Origin: Ohtaekwangia sp.
GTDB lineage: Bacteria > Bacteroidota > Bacteroidia > Cytophagales > Cyclobacteriaceae
NCBI GenBank assembly: GCA_021155195.1
Contig: JAJNPV010000017.1
Span: forward strand, 336,485 to 400,484
Reading direction: 5' to 3'
DNA length: 64,000 nucleotides
In this document: positions 1 to 9,907 of the stretch, piece after piece
Position numbering within the stretch: position 1 is the first letter of the stretch
How the letters are laid out: each line of letters begins with the position of its first letter
Position numbers and translations under genes: made by a program
Notes under the pieces: model-generated
The model's database searches: none
The model's input: the letters and a program-made list of their open reading frames with translations, nothing else
What the model was told of the DNA's origin: nothing

Positions 1-774
1 AAAATTGATTGCATTTTCATTAGTCATTTGCATGGCGATCATTATTTAGGATTGATGGGGTTGCTTTTTTCCATGCATCTGCAAAGGAGAGTGAACGACC
101 TTCATTTATATAGTCAACGCGGGTTGGATGAAATCATTCTCCTTCAATTAAAGTATTCCAAATCGGTACTGAATTACCAGATTCATTTTCACGAATATGA
201 TCCTAATCAGGAAGCTATCATTTACGAAGACAGTGCGTTGACCATTGAAACCATTCCATTAATTCATAAATTGCCTTGCGCTGGTTTTCTTTTCCGCGAA
301 AAGACAAAACCCGTCAATCTGAATAAACAAAAACTCAAACCTGGTATGTTAATTCAACACATTGCTCAATTAAAAAAAGGTGTTGATGTTTACAATGATG
401 ATGGTAATCTTCTCTACTCAAATTCTGATTTTACTTTACCACCCCCACCCTCCTATTCCTATGCCTTTTGCAGCGATACGGCCTGGAATGAAAAGATGCT
501 TGCGCAAATTAAGGGAGTCAATCTTTTGTATCATGAAACTACCTTTATGGAAGAGGATAAGGAAAAAGCTCACGAAACCAAACACAGCACCGCCCTCGAA
601 GCTGCGACCACAGCCAAACGTGCAGAAGTTGATCGGTTGCTCATTGGGCATTTCTCAGCGCGATACCGTGATCTTGAACCACTCTTAAACGAAGCCAAAA
701 CAATTTTTCCAAATACCAGTTTAGCAGAAGAAGGAGTAACTTTTGAAATACCCACGCATGAACCAAACGCTTGA
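1..774 (+). CDS. rnz: Ribonuclease Z, 5' end missing
   Basis: This is the C-terminal part of a tRNase Z of the metallo-beta-lactamase fold, which cuts the 3' trailer from tRNA precursors. The frame is already open at base 1. The zinc motif HLHGDH is encoded at about bases 25-42, followed by YLGLMGLL, and further conserved segments include a YCSDT-like 'FCSDT' and 'HETTF' and 'IGHFSARY'. These are the usual RNase Z order of metal-ligand motifs. About 60 N-terminal residues lie outside the window. The 3' end overlaps the next gene by 17 bp, suggesting co-transcription with the queuosine transporter; both act in tRNA maturation. Confidence 0.93.
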   Translation, partial: KIDCIFISHLHGDHYLGLMGLLFSMHLQRRVNDLHLYSQRGLDEIILLQLKYSKSVLNYQIHFHEYDPNQEAIIYEDSALTIETIPLIHKLPCAGFLFREKTKPVNLNKQKLKPGMLIQHIAQLKKGVDVYNDDGNLLYSNSDFTLPPPPSYSYAFCSDTAWNEKMLAQIKGVNLLYHETTFMEEDKEKAHETKHSTALEAATTAKRAEVDRLLIGHFSARYRDLEPLLNEAKTIFPNTSLAEEGVTFEIPTHEPNA

Positions 775-1543
775 TCAGAAAAAGAATCGACTTTTCATTG
801 TGTTGTCAGGAATATTTTTGACCAATGCCTTGATGGCTGAAATGATTGGTGTGAAAATATTCTCAGGTGAAGGTACGTTAGGACTACAGCCTGCCGGGTT
901 GAATATTTTAGGGTTTACCATGGACTTTAACTTAACTGCTGGAGCCGTAATCTGGCCAGTGGTTTTTATCACCTCCGATTTAATCAATGAATATTTTGGG
1001 AAACCTGGTGTAAAACGAATCAGCTACTTAGCTGCATTCTTCATAGCCTATTCTTTTATTGTCATCTTTTTCACCATTAAACTCCCACCGGCACAGTGGT
1101 GGTTAGATGCCAACAATCAGGATTTAGCGGGGAATTACTTTAATATGGATTTTGCCTTCAATAAAATTTTAGGGCAAGGCCAACGAATAATAATTGGCTC
1201 ACTTGCTGCATTTCTGTTGGGGCAGTTGGTAGATGTTTTTGTTTTTCAAAAACTAAGAAAAATCACCGGCCAGAAAATGCTTTGGTTACGAGCCACTGGC
1301 TCCACTTTAGTTTCTCAGTTTATTGACAGTTTTGTTGTGCTGTACATTGCCTTTGCAGGAATCTTCTCCAATCAGCAAATTGTTGCCATAGGTATCACCA
1401 ATTACATTTATAAATTTACGGTGGCCATTCTTCTCACGCCTCTTATTTATCTGGGGCATTTTGTAATCGATAAATATCTTGGTAAAGAGAATGCAGAGAA
1501 GCTATCAGAATCTGCCGCTCAGGAAAGCCAATCATTTCTTTGA
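758..1543 (+). CDS. Queuosine precursor transporter (YhhQ/VUT family)
   Basis: A 261-residue inner-membrane protein with about six hydrophobic segments. It belongs to the YhhQ/VUT family, which imports queuosine precursors (preQ0/preQ1 or queuine). Family hallmarks visible here are an N-terminal 'TNALMAEMIGVKIF' type segment and 'WPVVFITSDLINEYFG', followed by 'FIDSFVVLYIAF'. I start it at the ATG at 758; an upstream in-frame TTG at 743 is a poorer choice. It overlaps the end of rnz by 17 bp and its own end overlaps the convergent methyltransferase by 12 bp, leaving no room for a separate terminator. Substrate specificity is inferred from the family. Confidence 0.88.
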   Translation: MNQTLDQKKNRLFIVLSGIFLTNALMAEMIGVKIFSGEGTLGLQPAGLNILGFTMDFNLTAGAVIWPVVFITSDLINEYFGKPGVKRISYLAAFFIAYSFIVIFFTIKLPPAQWWLDANNQDLAGNYFNMDFAFNKILGQGQRIIIGSLAAFLLGQLVDVFVFQKLRKITGQKMLWLRATGSTLVSQFIDSFVVLYIAFAGIFSNQQIVAIGITNYIYKFTVAILLTPLIYLGHFVIDKYLGKENAEKLSESAAQESQSFL

Positions 1544-2275
1544 TTGACTGATCACATCCAACACTATTCCGGTAGCGATGGCTGCGTTTAATGATTCTGC
1601 TTTTCCAATTCGTGGAATAGTAATCTTTTGAGTAATGAATTTCTCTACTTCGGTGGAGATTCCATTCGATTCATTTCCAATAACAATCAATCCTCCACCT
1701 TCAAATTTCAAATTATGGACATCAGTTCCATCTAGGAAAGTTCCATAAACCGACAGGCTCGCCTTTCCTAAGTAAGACTCCAGTGAGGTATAGTACATTG
1801 AAACCCTGCAAAACGAACCCATGGTAGCACTTAACACCTTTGGGTTATAAAAGTCCGTTGTCTCCTCTGAGGCAATTATTTTGGATATTCCATACCAATC
1901 AGCCGTGCGGATGATGGTACCTAAGTTGCCTGGATCACGAATATCATCAAGAACCAAAGCAAATTCATCTTTAATAAGGGTCTCCGAATTCTCTTTCATT
2001 CTGGCCACAGCCAACGCACCATCATTTGACTGAAAACTTCCTGCTGCAATCAATTCATTATCTGTGGCTTCATCTATTTCAGGGACTATACTTGCCAACT
2101 TTTTCTCATTTTGCATAAGGAACTCGCTAGTGCCCGCCAACCAAAGTACTTCAAAATCAGAATTCAATAGTTCAAGTACACTTTTCGTACCTTCCACCAC
2201 AAAGGATTGTTCCTGTTTTCGGTATTTCTTTACTTGCAACGACTTGAGATGCTTAATTTTGGCTTTGGAGATCAT
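1532..2275 (-). CDS. TrmH/SpoU-family RNA 2'-O-methyltransferase
   Basis: A 247-residue SPOUT methyltransferase that would methylate a ribose 2'-OH in tRNA or 23S rRNA using S-adenosylmethionine. The N-terminal substrate-binding part (residues 1-95) starts with the usual 'IKHLKSLQVKKYR' and 'FVVEGTK' patterns. The three SpoU motifs are present: motif 1 around residues 111-123 (DIRDPGNLGTIIR, with N117 and R123), motif 2 at 200-202 (GNE), motif 3 at about 228-233 (SLNAA). It is divergent from tamL with only 2 bp between start codons, an arrangement I recall from other Bacteroidota. The exact RNA target (RlmB-like or TrmH-like) cannot be read from the sequence. Confidence 0.9.
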   Translation of the reverse strand: MISKAKIKHLKSLQVKKYRKQEQSFVVEGTKSVLELLNSDFEVLWLAGTSEFLMQNEKKLASIVPEIDEATDNELIAAGSFQSNDGALAVARMKENSETLIKDEFALVLDDIRDPGNLGTIIRTADWYGISKIIASEETTDFYNPKVLSATMGSFCRVSMYYTSLESYLGKASLSVYGTFLDGTDVHNLKFEGGGLIVIGNESNGISTEVEKFITQKITIPRIGKAESLNAAIATGIVLDVISQSKK

Positions 2276-2277
2276 AC

Positions 2278-4713
2278 GTGAATAAACTAAATAAACGAGT
2301 TACCCTATTTCTACTACCCTGGCTATTAAGCGGCTGTTTGGGCACTCGCTATCTCCAAGAAAATCAAAAGTTACTATACCGCCAAACCATTCAGGCACCA
2401 AAAGGATTTAATAAAGATGGACTTTCTGATCTATACGTCCAAAAGGTTAACCGGGGGGTCTTCGGGCTTTGGATGTATGACAAGGGTAAGAAGCGATACA
2501 ACCAGCAAAAATTCATCGATAAAAAAGCAAAAGCTGAACAAAAGTTTGATAAAAAAATAGCCTCTACAAAAAGTCAAAAAAAAATCAACTCTTTTCAATT
2601 TAAAAAGCAAAAAAAGATTGATGCCTTAAATAAAAAAATCGAGAACGGAAATCTGTTTATGCAATGGGGTGAACCTGTTTCGGTATTCGACTCCTCAAAT
2701 GTAATAGCCACTCAGGAAAAAATTTCTGATTATATTTTCAATAAAGGATACTTTCAAAACAAAGTTACCTTTAAGACCACCGAGTTTAAGAAAAGAATAG
2801 GGGTTACTTATGTAATTGAGCCGAGCCGACCCTACTTCTATGATACCATTTTCTATGTTATCCCAGATAAAAAAATATTAACAATCATTGAGGCAACAAA
2901 AAATAAAAGTCTCATAAAAAAGAATGATCGCTATGATCAGGATAAATTGAACAAAGAACGCGAGCGGATAGATCTTCAGTTAAAGGATTTAGGATATTAT
3001 GATTTTACACGCCAATACGTGGAGTTCGCAGTTGATACTACTAACCAGGAACCTTATCAAATTGGTCTCCGGGTTGAAATCAGAAATCCACCACGAAGAG
3101 ATTCGCACAAAGTTTTTCATCTGGATTCAATCACCTTTCAAACGGACGCTGCCGTAAACTCTCGCGATACCCTCAAGCGAAAATCGGAAGTGCGCTATGG
3201 AATTACCTTTAACTATTTCAGAAATGAATATAGCAAAAGGATTCTCGCACAACGGGTTTTTATACACAAAGACAGCCTCTACAGCAGATCTAAAACTTTT
3301 GCCACACAACGACAATTAGCCAACCTGGATATTTTCAAATTCATTAATATGAATTACGACTCCGCTGCCGGAAAATTTATAGCTAATATCTTTTGTAGCC
3401 CGTTGGATCGTTACTCATGGTCGAACGAAGCTGGACTAACTGTAACGCAAGGATATCCGGGACCCTATATAAGCACTAGCTTAAAGAAGCGAAATCTATT
3501 TAGTGGGCTTGAGATTCTTGAACTCAATGGCAGATTTGGATTTGAAGGGGTAGCCTCTGCCATTGCTAAAGATAATTTTTATAAAAGCACAGAGGCAAGT
3601 ATTAACGGCAGTATTCTATTTCCGCAATTTCTATTTCCATTCTCTGAAAAAACTGCCTTTCGGTTGGCAGAATATAATCCGCGAACCAGAATACTGGGCG
3701 GGTATGCATATACACAACGGCCTGAGTATACCCGATTGATTACTACAGTTTCAGATACTTATACGTGGCAAAACAAACAGACTGCACAATATTCATTCAC
3801 TCTCATAAACCTAAACATCATTCGCTCCACCTTAGATAGTACATTCAATGCCCTACTTACTGACTTGCAACAAAATCAAGGTAATAATCTAAAAAATTCA
3901 TTTAATCCGTCATTTGTAAGTAGCATGATCATGTCGGTTACCTGGAACCCAAATAACTATGGCAATACTGAGCGCAGTTCATACTTTTTAAGAATGCAAG
4001 CCGAAACTGGCGGTACTTTATTTAATGTTATTGAACCGACATTTATTACAAATCAAGGGCTCGGGTTATATCAGTATGTCCGTTTTAATATTGATGCTCG
4101 AAGAAGCAAAGTACTTAGTAAAAATACGGTGCTTGCCTACCGGATCAATACAGGGGTTGGCTATGCATACAGCGATAATAAAGTTTTACCCTATGAAAAA
4201 TATTTCTTTGCAGGCGGTAGTAATAGTGTTCGCGCATGGCTACCGCGCAGGCTAGGATTAGGAACTTTACCGCCTAACTTAAGCGAAGAACCAAATAAGG
4301 ATGGATTATTCGATTATAGTTTTGAAAAACCTGGCGAAATTTTAGTAGAAGGAAGCATTGAGCTTAGAAGAAAATTATTTGGTTTTGTGAATGGAGCTGT
4401 CTTTATTGATGCTGGCAATGTGTGGTCGTTTCGTCAGATTCAACTATCGCAGGAAGGACCCAACAAAGCAAGTTGGCAAGGCTCATCAAAATTTGATGGG
4501 AATTTTTACAAACAATTAGGTGTGGGCACAGGTGCTGGGCTTCGATTTGATTTCTCCTTTTTGGTGCTTCGTTTTGATATGGGATTTAAAGTATTTGATC
4601 CGGGCCGTGAGGAAGGTGATCGGTTTGTATTAAATAAAATGAAATTTTTTGGTCCCTTTGGCACCAGCCGCGAACCCGTAATCTATAATGTTGGTATTGG
4701 ATATCCTTTTTAG
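2278..4713 (+). CDS. tamL: TamL: lipidated BamA/TamA-type outer-membrane protein
   Basis: An 811-residue outer-membrane assembly protein. It opens with a lipoprotein signal (lipobox LSGC, Cys20), then a Lys-rich probably helical stretch at about residues 75-125, POTRA-like segments, and a C-terminal 16-strand-type barrel ending in aromatic residues (VGIGYPF), as in the Bac_surface_Ag family. The motif 'FFAGGSNSVRAW' near residue 640 matches the conserved loop-6 region (VRGF/VRGW type) of BamA/TamA barrels. In Bacteroidota the TamA homologue is lipidated and called TamL, working with TamB in outer-membrane protein assembly. No tamB is in this window. The start is a GTG at 2278. TamL is preferred over BamA because of the lipobox and the neighbouring SpoU methyltransferase. 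Confidence 0.85.
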   Translation: MNKLNKRVTLFLLPWLLSGCLGTRYLQENQKLLYRQTIQAPKGFNKDGLSDLYVQKVNRGVFGLWMYDKGKKRYNQQKFIDKKAKAEQKFDKKIASTKSQKKINSFQFKKQKKIDALNKKIENGNLFMQWGEPVSVFDSSNVIATQEKISDYIFNKGYFQNKVTFKTTEFKKRIGVTYVIEPSRPYFYDTIFYVIPDKKILTIIEATKNKSLIKKNDRYDQDKLNKERERIDLQLKDLGYYDFTRQYVEFAVDTTNQEPYQIGLRVEIRNPPRRDSHKVFHLDSITFQTDAAVNSRDTLKRKSEVRYGITFNYFRNEYSKRILAQRVFIHKDSLYSRSKTFATQRQLANLDIFKFINMNYDSAAGKFIANIFCSPLDRYSWSNEAGLTVTQGYPGPYISTSLKKRNLFSGLEILELNGRFGFEGVASAIAKDNFYKSTEASINGSILFPQFLFPFSEKTAFRLAEYNPRTRILGGYAYTQRPEYTRLITTVSDTYTWQNKQTAQYSFTLINLNIIRSTLDSTFNALLTDLQQNQGNNLKNSFNPSFVSSMIMSVTWNPNNYGNTERSSYFLRMQAETGGTLFNVIEPTFITNQGLGLYQYVRFNIDARRSKVLSKNTVLAYRINTGVGYAYSDNKVLPYEKYFFAGGSNSVRAWLPRRLGLGTLPPNLSEEPNKDGLFDYSFEKPGEILVEGSIELRRKLFGFVNGAVFIDAGNVWSFRQIQLSQEGPNKASWQGSSKFDGNFYKQLGVGTGAGLRFDFSFLVLRFDMGFKVFDPGREEGDRFVLNKMKFFGPFGTSREPVIYNVGIGYPF

Positions 4714-4787
4714 TCAGTAGTAGCTAGTCTTTAGCAGTGAGTATTGAGTTCACAGGCAACTCAGGACTAATGACTAGGTACTCAGGA

Positions 4788-6875
4788 CTAAAACCTAAGT
4801 AGTTTATCAATTTCACCGGCAACTTTCTCAGCATTCGGCAACATCATTTTTTCTAATTCTGCATTAAGCGGAACAGCCGGAAGATTGGCAGATCCAAAAG
4901 TCCACACGGGAGCATCTAAATAGTTAAAACATTCTTTTGAAATTCTGCCTGCCAAAGATTCAGCAAAGGAATTTAGTAATGGTTCTTCTGTAAGCACAAA
5001 AGCCCGACCGTGTTTCTTCACGGAGTTTTCTATCAACGGCCAATCAATAGGATTGAGTGTTCTCAAATCAATAATCTCAACCCGGCCTTCAAAATCCTTG
5101 GAAGCCTCCTTCGCCCAATATACCCCCATGCCGTAAGTAATAAGCACAACACTCTCACCTGCTTGAGTCTTTTTCTCATCAGCAACCTGGACAATATTTG
5201 CTACACCAAGCGGAAGAATGTAATCTGAATCGGGCTCAATTGTTTTAGCTTCGGCTGTGCCGGCTACTTTACTCCAATACAATCCTTTGTGCTCTAACAT
5301 AACCACTGGATTTGGATCATAGTAGGCAGCCTTCATCAGACCTTTCATATCAGCAGCGTTGCTTGGATACACAACTTTAATTCCGCGGATCGTTAAAAGT
5401 GTTGACTCAATACTTCCTGAGTGATACGGGCCTCCGCTTCCATAAGCACCAATCGGCACACGAATAAGAGATTGGATTGGAAATTTTCCTTTCGAGAGAT
5501 AACAACTTTTTGATAATTCCTCTACCAGTTGATTTAATGCCGGCCAAATGTAATCAGCAAACTGAATCTCAACAATTGCCTTTGCCCCCACGGCACTCAT
5601 CCCAGCCGTTGAGCCAACAATATAAGCCTCCTGAATGGGTGTATTAAATACGCGATGATCTCCATACTTCTGCGCAAGCGTAGCTGCTTCGCGAAATACG
5701 CCACCCAATCTTCTCCCAACATCCTGGCCATAAAACAATGCTTCAGGATGTTTCTTCAAAATTTCATCAACAGCATGTAAAGCGGCATCTACCATCACAA
5801 CCTTTTCCCCTTTCTTTGGTGACCTGATTCCCTGCTCCTCTAGGATTGGAGTAACAGCAAACTCGTGGGAATCAAAATCAATCGGATCAGGATCAGCCGA
5901 AGCCAAAGCTCGCTCATAATCTGATTTTATTTTCGCATTCGCCTTAATCTTAATTTGTTTCAGTTTTTCTTTCGAATTTTTCAACTTCGCCAAAGACTTT
6001 TCCAAAACCAAAATTGGATCTCGCTTTTGATGTGCAGCTAAATCTTCCTGCCGATACCACTCCTTTCTAACCCCGGAGGTATGATGACCCAACAACGGAC
6101 ATGTTGCATGAATGAGCATAGGCATCCGCTTAGCGCGAACGAAGGCAATCGCCTCTTCCATCACTTCATAGCTTTCTATAAAATCTGATCCATTTACCCG
6201 CCTGCGAGCCAATCCTTTAAAACCGGCTGCATATTCATAAGCATCCATAGCGCGCATCTCATTTGCCGAAGCGGAGATTCCCCACCCGTTATCCTGCACC
6301 AAATAAATGATTGGTAACTTTTTTAACACCGCCATTTGAAATGCCTCTGCTACCTCGCCTTCAGTAACTGATCCATCCCCCAAGGAACAGAGGACAATCG
6401 GTTTATCTTTTCTACCAATCAACTTTTGAGATTCGAGGTATGAAATTCCATGCGCCATGCCTGTAGCCGGAATCGCCTGCATACCCGTTGCTGAACTTTG
6501 ATGTGGAATTGTTGGAAATCCGTTTCGCTTTAAAGATGGATGACCATAATAGGTGCGGCCACCTGAAAACGGATCATCGCGCTTCGCCATTAACTGAAGC
6601 ATTAATTCATACGGTTCCAGGCCCATACCCAACAATATGGACTCATCTCGATAATAAAGCGATGCATAATCAAACTCCTTCAATTGCAGTCCGGCTGCCA
6701 ATTGTATTGCCTCATGCCCACGCGAGGTGCTATGCACGTACTTGCTGCACACCTCTTTATTCTCCTCGTAGGTTTCTGCCATTCGTTTCGATAGCTGCAT
6801 CAATTCATAGGCTCTCAAAAGCAATTCATCCTTATTTATTTCTGCTTGTTTTGCTTTCTTCTTTCCAGTCATCAT
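4788..6875 (-). CDS. Fused E1 alpha/beta 2-oxo-acid dehydrogenase
   Basis: A 695-residue fusion of the two E1 subunits of a thiamine-diphosphate-dependent 2-oxo-acid dehydrogenase complex, most like branched-chain 2-oxoisovalerate or pyruvate dehydrogenase E1. The alpha half (about residues 15-340) carries the ThDP motif beginning GDGSVTEGEVAEA at 166 and ending with DN at 195-196. The beta half starts near residue 355 and contains 'FYGQDVGRRLGGVF', 'FNTPIQEAYIVG' and 'EIQFADYIWPALNQLVEE'. E1 decarboxylates the 2-oxo acid and acylates the lipoyl group of E2. No E2 or E3 gene is adjacent. The alpha-beta fusion is common in Bacteroidota. The actual substrate is not decidable from sequence alone. 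Confidence 0.9.
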   Translation of the reverse strand: MMTGKKKAKQAEINKDELLLRAYELMQLSKRMAETYEENKEVCSKYVHSTSRGHEAIQLAAGLQLKEFDYASLYYRDESILLGMGLEPYELMLQLMAKRDDPFSGGRTYYGHPSLKRNGFPTIPHQSSATGMQAIPATGMAHGISYLESQKLIGRKDKPIVLCSLGDGSVTEGEVAEAFQMAVLKKLPIIYLVQDNGWGISASANEMRAMDAYEYAAGFKGLARRRVNGSDFIESYEVMEEAIAFVRAKRMPMLIHATCPLLGHHTSGVRKEWYRQEDLAAHQKRDPILVLEKSLAKLKNSKEKLKQIKIKANAKIKSDYERALASADPDPIDFDSHEFAVTPILEEQGIRSPKKGEKVVMVDAALHAVDEILKKHPEALFYGQDVGRRLGGVFREAATLAQKYGDHRVFNTPIQEAYIVGSTAGMSAVGAKAIVEIQFADYIWPALNQLVEELSKSCYLSKGKFPIQSLIRVPIGAYGSGGPYHSGSIESTLLTIRGIKVVYPSNAADMKGLMKAAYYDPNPVVMLEHKGLYWSKVAGTAEAKTIEPDSDYILPLGVANIVQVADEKKTQAGESVVLITYGMGVYWAKEASKDFEGRVEIIDLRTLNPIDWPLIENSVKKHGRAFVLTEEPLLNSFAESLAGRISKECFNYLDAPVWTFGSANLPAVPLNAELEKMMLPNAEKVAGEIDKLLRF

Positions 6876-6991
6876 TCAAACGGTTGAACCGATCAAATAT
6901 AAATATTTTAATAGTTAGTAAATCTTTAAAAATAGTTGTTCGACATACTAAACGAGGCTACTTTACCCTCAAAAAGAGAAGTTCCGTTCGT

Positions 6992-8896
6992 ATGAGCCTT
7001 TGGAGGACAGTAAGCTATTGGGGAACAAATAAGACGGAGAACCTCCATCAAATGCGCAATGTGGTGTTAACCAACCGGGTGAGCATTCTCATTGCCTGTT
7101 TTAGTTTCTTATTATCTATTCTCTCAACAATCTCCTTTGGATTTATTTATTCTTCACAATTGGCACTGGGATTTGCCTTCATTTTTATTTTACCATTATT
7201 TATAAACAAAGCCGGTTTTTTATTTACCAGTAGAACACTTCTATCGGTTGTATTAAGCCTAGCATCATTGATCACCTCCATACTTGATAAGTTTGATTAT
7301 TTTTTGCTAGAGGAATTTCAATACTTTGAATTCAGGCTTACATTACTGGCCGCCACCTTATTTCCGTTTATTTTATTCAAACTCGAAGAAAAAAAATATT
7401 GGATTACAGCTTTAGTTATCAATTTTTTATGCCTGCTATTGTACGATCCAGCCCACGAACTTTTTGGCGTAGGGTATTATCAAATGGGTTTAACGGGGCC
7501 CAACTATTATTTTTTAAACTACATGGTAGCGGCAACTTTTTTTGTAATTGCTGCAAGCGCCTATTTCATTAAGCACAGTTTCGAAAAGTCGGAAAATGAA
7601 AATCAATCTTTAATAGAGATTCTTCACCAGGCTAACAGTAACTTAAAAAATCAAAGTCAATTGCTTCAAGCTAAACAGTATGAACTTATTCAGGCCAATA
7701 ATCTTATTGAAAAGCAACGAGAATTAATTGCGCAAGAAAATACACAATTGGCCGGAGAGATTATTGAGAAGAATAAGCAGCTTACTGAAACCAATACAGA
7801 ATTAATCAATCACAATAACGATCTTCAACAATTTTCTTACACAATTTCGCATAATTTAAGGGGGCCGGTGGCCAGCATTGCGGGGTTATTAAGTTTAATA
7901 GATCCTGCTGAATTTGGACCTAACAATCAACCTCTTATAGAGCATTTTAAGAATTCGTTTAACTCCTTAGACAATACAATTAAGGATCTAAGCAACATTA
8001 TTGATATTCGTAACAAGGTTACGCGGATTCGCCAAAAACTTAATCTTGAAGAAGAAATTGAACACATTAAGTTATTACTGGATATTACCGATGAAATAAT
8101 TATTTCAACAGACTTTAAAAAAGCTCCCGAAGTGTACTCGGTAAAAATAATGGTGCACAGTATTTTATATAACCTATTAAGTAACGCAATCAAATACAGG
8201 CATCCAGAAAGAGTTTGTCAGATAAACATCACCACCACCAAAGAAAATAATTTTATCAAATTACTGGTTGAAGATAATGGGATAGGAATTGATATGGATC
8301 GATTTGGTGACAAAGTATTCAGTTTGTACAAACGATTTCATACTCACATTGAGGGCAAAGGATTAGGCTTGTTTCTTGTGAAGCTTCAAGTGGAAACGTT
8401 GGGAGGTAGAATTGAAGTTAAAAGTGTCCCAAATCAAGGCAGTATATTTTCTGTTTATCTTAAAATTCCGGAAAATATTGGTGAGCAATTAATTTTTGAA
8501 AATGATGTAGCAAAGGTGTATTACGATGCCTCGATAGCTTCGCTTTGCTGTATTTGGCAGCGCCCTCATAATATTGCAGAATTTGAGCAAGTGCTTTCAC
8601 TTTCCCAGGACTTCCTAAAAGCGTATCGAACTCCTAATTGGATTTCAGACATCAGAAATGTTCCACAGCGTAATGAAGCGGACTTAAATAAAATCAGAGA
8701 AAAATTCAGGGACGAATACCTAAAACTGGGGGTAAATAAGATAGCCGTAGTATTAGGCCAAGAGGATTACAAGGTGAATGCCCGAACGCAAAAGCGAGAG
8801 GAAATCAGAAACGCCTATCCTGTTCAGTACGGATTCTTCGATAACTTAGATGAAGCCCGTCAATGGATTAAAAACCAAATCGATTCTGGTACTTAA
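6992..8896 (+). CDS. Membrane sensor histidine kinase with extra C-terminal domain
   Basis: A probable sensor kinase of 634 residues. The N-terminal third has about six hydrophobic segments (6MHK-like sensor), then a long coiled coil, a HisKA dimerisation helix with the phospho-acceptor in SYTISHNLRGP, and a HATPase domain with VEDNGIGID (N and G1 boxes) and GKGLGLFLVK (G2 box). After the kinase core, about 120 residues resemble a SpoIIAA/STAS-like fold seen in other Bacteroidota proteins (ending with YGFFDNLDEARQWI); this last call is weak. The ATG at 6992 is my start; an ATG at 7052 just before the first membrane segment is the alternative. No response regulator is adjacent. The 3' end overlaps the convergent DAHP synthase by 4 bp. 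Confidence 0.85.
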   Translation: MSLWRTVSYWGTNKTENLHQMRNVVLTNRVSILIACFSFLLSILSTISFGFIYSSQLALGFAFIFILPLFINKAGFLFTSRTLLSVVLSLASLITSILDKFDYFLLEEFQYFEFRLTLLAATLFPFILFKLEEKKYWITALVINFLCLLLYDPAHELFGVGYYQMGLTGPNYYFLNYMVAATFFVIAASAYFIKHSFEKSENENQSLIEILHQANSNLKNQSQLLQAKQYELIQANNLIEKQRELIAQENTQLAGEIIEKNKQLTETNTELINHNNDLQQFSYTISHNLRGPVASIAGLLSLIDPAEFGPNNQPLIEHFKNSFNSLDNTIKDLSNIIDIRNKVTRIRQKLNLEEEIEHIKLLLDITDEIIISTDFKKAPEVYSVKIMVHSILYNLLSNAIKYRHPERVCQINITTTKENNFIKLLVEDNGIGIDMDRFGDKVFSLYKRFHTHIEGKGLGLFLVKLQVETLGGRIEVKSVPNQGSIFSVYLKIPENIGEQLIFENDVAKVYYDASIASLCCIWQRPHNIAEFEQVLSLSQDFLKAYRTPNWISDIRNVPQRNEADLNKIREKFRDEYLKLGVNKIAVVLGQEDYKVNARTQKREEIRNAYPVQYGFFDNLDEARQWIKNQIDSGT

Positions 8897-9906
8897 TTCT
8901 CTGAGTTTAGCAGTTCAAATGCTTTTTTAAGTTTGCGAACCATTCGTGTCGACTCATGAAAATCAAGTGTTTGCTGACCATCGCTATAAGCCTCTTCCGG
9001 TTTTTGATGCGTCTCATAAATAATACCATCGGCACCAGCCATTACTGAAGCTAATGCAATCGACTCAACATATTCGCGAATACCAATGGCATGTGATGGA
9101 TCAGCTACAACCGGTAAATGTGTTTTTGATTTAAGAATTGGAATCGCATTGATGTCCATCGTATTGCGGCTTGCCTTCTCATACGTACGAATTCCTCGTT
9201 CACACAGAATCAGCTTTTCATTACCGGCAGAGAAAACATATTCGGCAGATGAAAGTAACTCTTCAATAGTGCCTGAGATTCCACGCTTAATCATCACAGG
9301 TTTATCAACTTTACCTAATTCATCAAGCAGATTATAGTTTTGAGTATTCCGCGCCCCTACCTGAAATACATCAACATACGGATACATAGGTTCAATCTGA
9401 CTTACCTGCATCACTTCACTGATAATTTTGATACCTGCCGCTTTCGCTCGCTCATGCCACATTTTCAACCCATCAATTCCCAGTCCCCGAAATGCATACG
9501 GTGAACTGCGTGGCTTGTAAACTCCACCACGCATAATACGAACTCCATTCTCTTTTAAATGGTTGATGGTAAGATCAACTTGATGTTCATTTTCTATTGA
9601 ACACGGACCAGCCATGATGGATAGATTACCACCTCCGATAATCACACCATCACCCAAGTCAATTACGGTCGGTTCAACCTTCCATTTACTTGATACTAAT
9701 TTATACTCATCCGATACGCGATGGATATCAGCAATACCTTGCATGTGCCCTAGCTGACGAATATCAAATTCTTTTTTGCCAATGCCTATCAGGTAAAATC
9801 CCCGTTGAGTTTTAACCTCCATATTCTTATAGCCCAGAGAGGTAATCTTTGCAACGATTTTTTGCTTATCCTGTTCCTGTATTGCAGGTTGTAATTGTAT
9901 GATCAT
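8893..9906 (-). CDS. aroF: 3-deoxy-7-phosphoheptulonate (DAHP) synthase, type I-beta
   Basis: This 337-residue enzyme condenses phosphoenolpyruvate and erythrose 4-phosphate, the first step of the shikimate pathway that supplies chorismate. Residues 1-75 form an extra ferredoxin-like regulatory domain typical of the type I-beta class; the catalytic barrel follows with 'IMAGPCSIEN', 'RGGVYKPRSSPYAFRG', 'VDVFQVGARNTQN', 'VMIKRG', 'ILCERGIRTYE' and 'VVADPSHAIG'. It is the last gene of the trp operon, 1 bp after trpA, so chorismate supply is tied to tryptophan demand. The N-terminal domain suggests feedback inhibition by an aromatic product, which is known for the class but not provable here. Confidence 0.93.
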   Translation of the reverse strand: MIIQLQPAIQEQDKQKIVAKITSLGYKNMEVKTQRGFYLIGIGKKEFDIRQLGHMQGIADIHRVSDEYKLVSSKWKVEPTVIDLGDGVIIGGGNLSIMAGPCSIENEHQVDLTINHLKENGVRIMRGGVYKPRSSPYAFRGLGIDGLKMWHERAKAAGIKIISEVMQVSQIEPMYPYVDVFQVGARNTQNYNLLDELGKVDKPVMIKRGISGTIEELLSSAEYVFSAGNEKLILCERGIRTYEKASRNTMDINAIPILKSKTHLPVVADPSHAIGIREYVESIALASVMAGADGIIYETHQKPEEAYSDGQQTLDFHESTRMVRKLKKAFELLNSEN

Positions 9907-9907
9907 A

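Noticed and set aside
4714..4787. Terminator or regulatory site between tamL and the E1 gene.
   Set aside because: Only repeated words such as ACTCAGGACTAA are seen; no stem with a T-run.
6488..6991. Histidine kinase start 168 codons upstream.
   Set aside because: That part is antisense to the E1 gene and does not read like protein; the ATG at 6992 is better.
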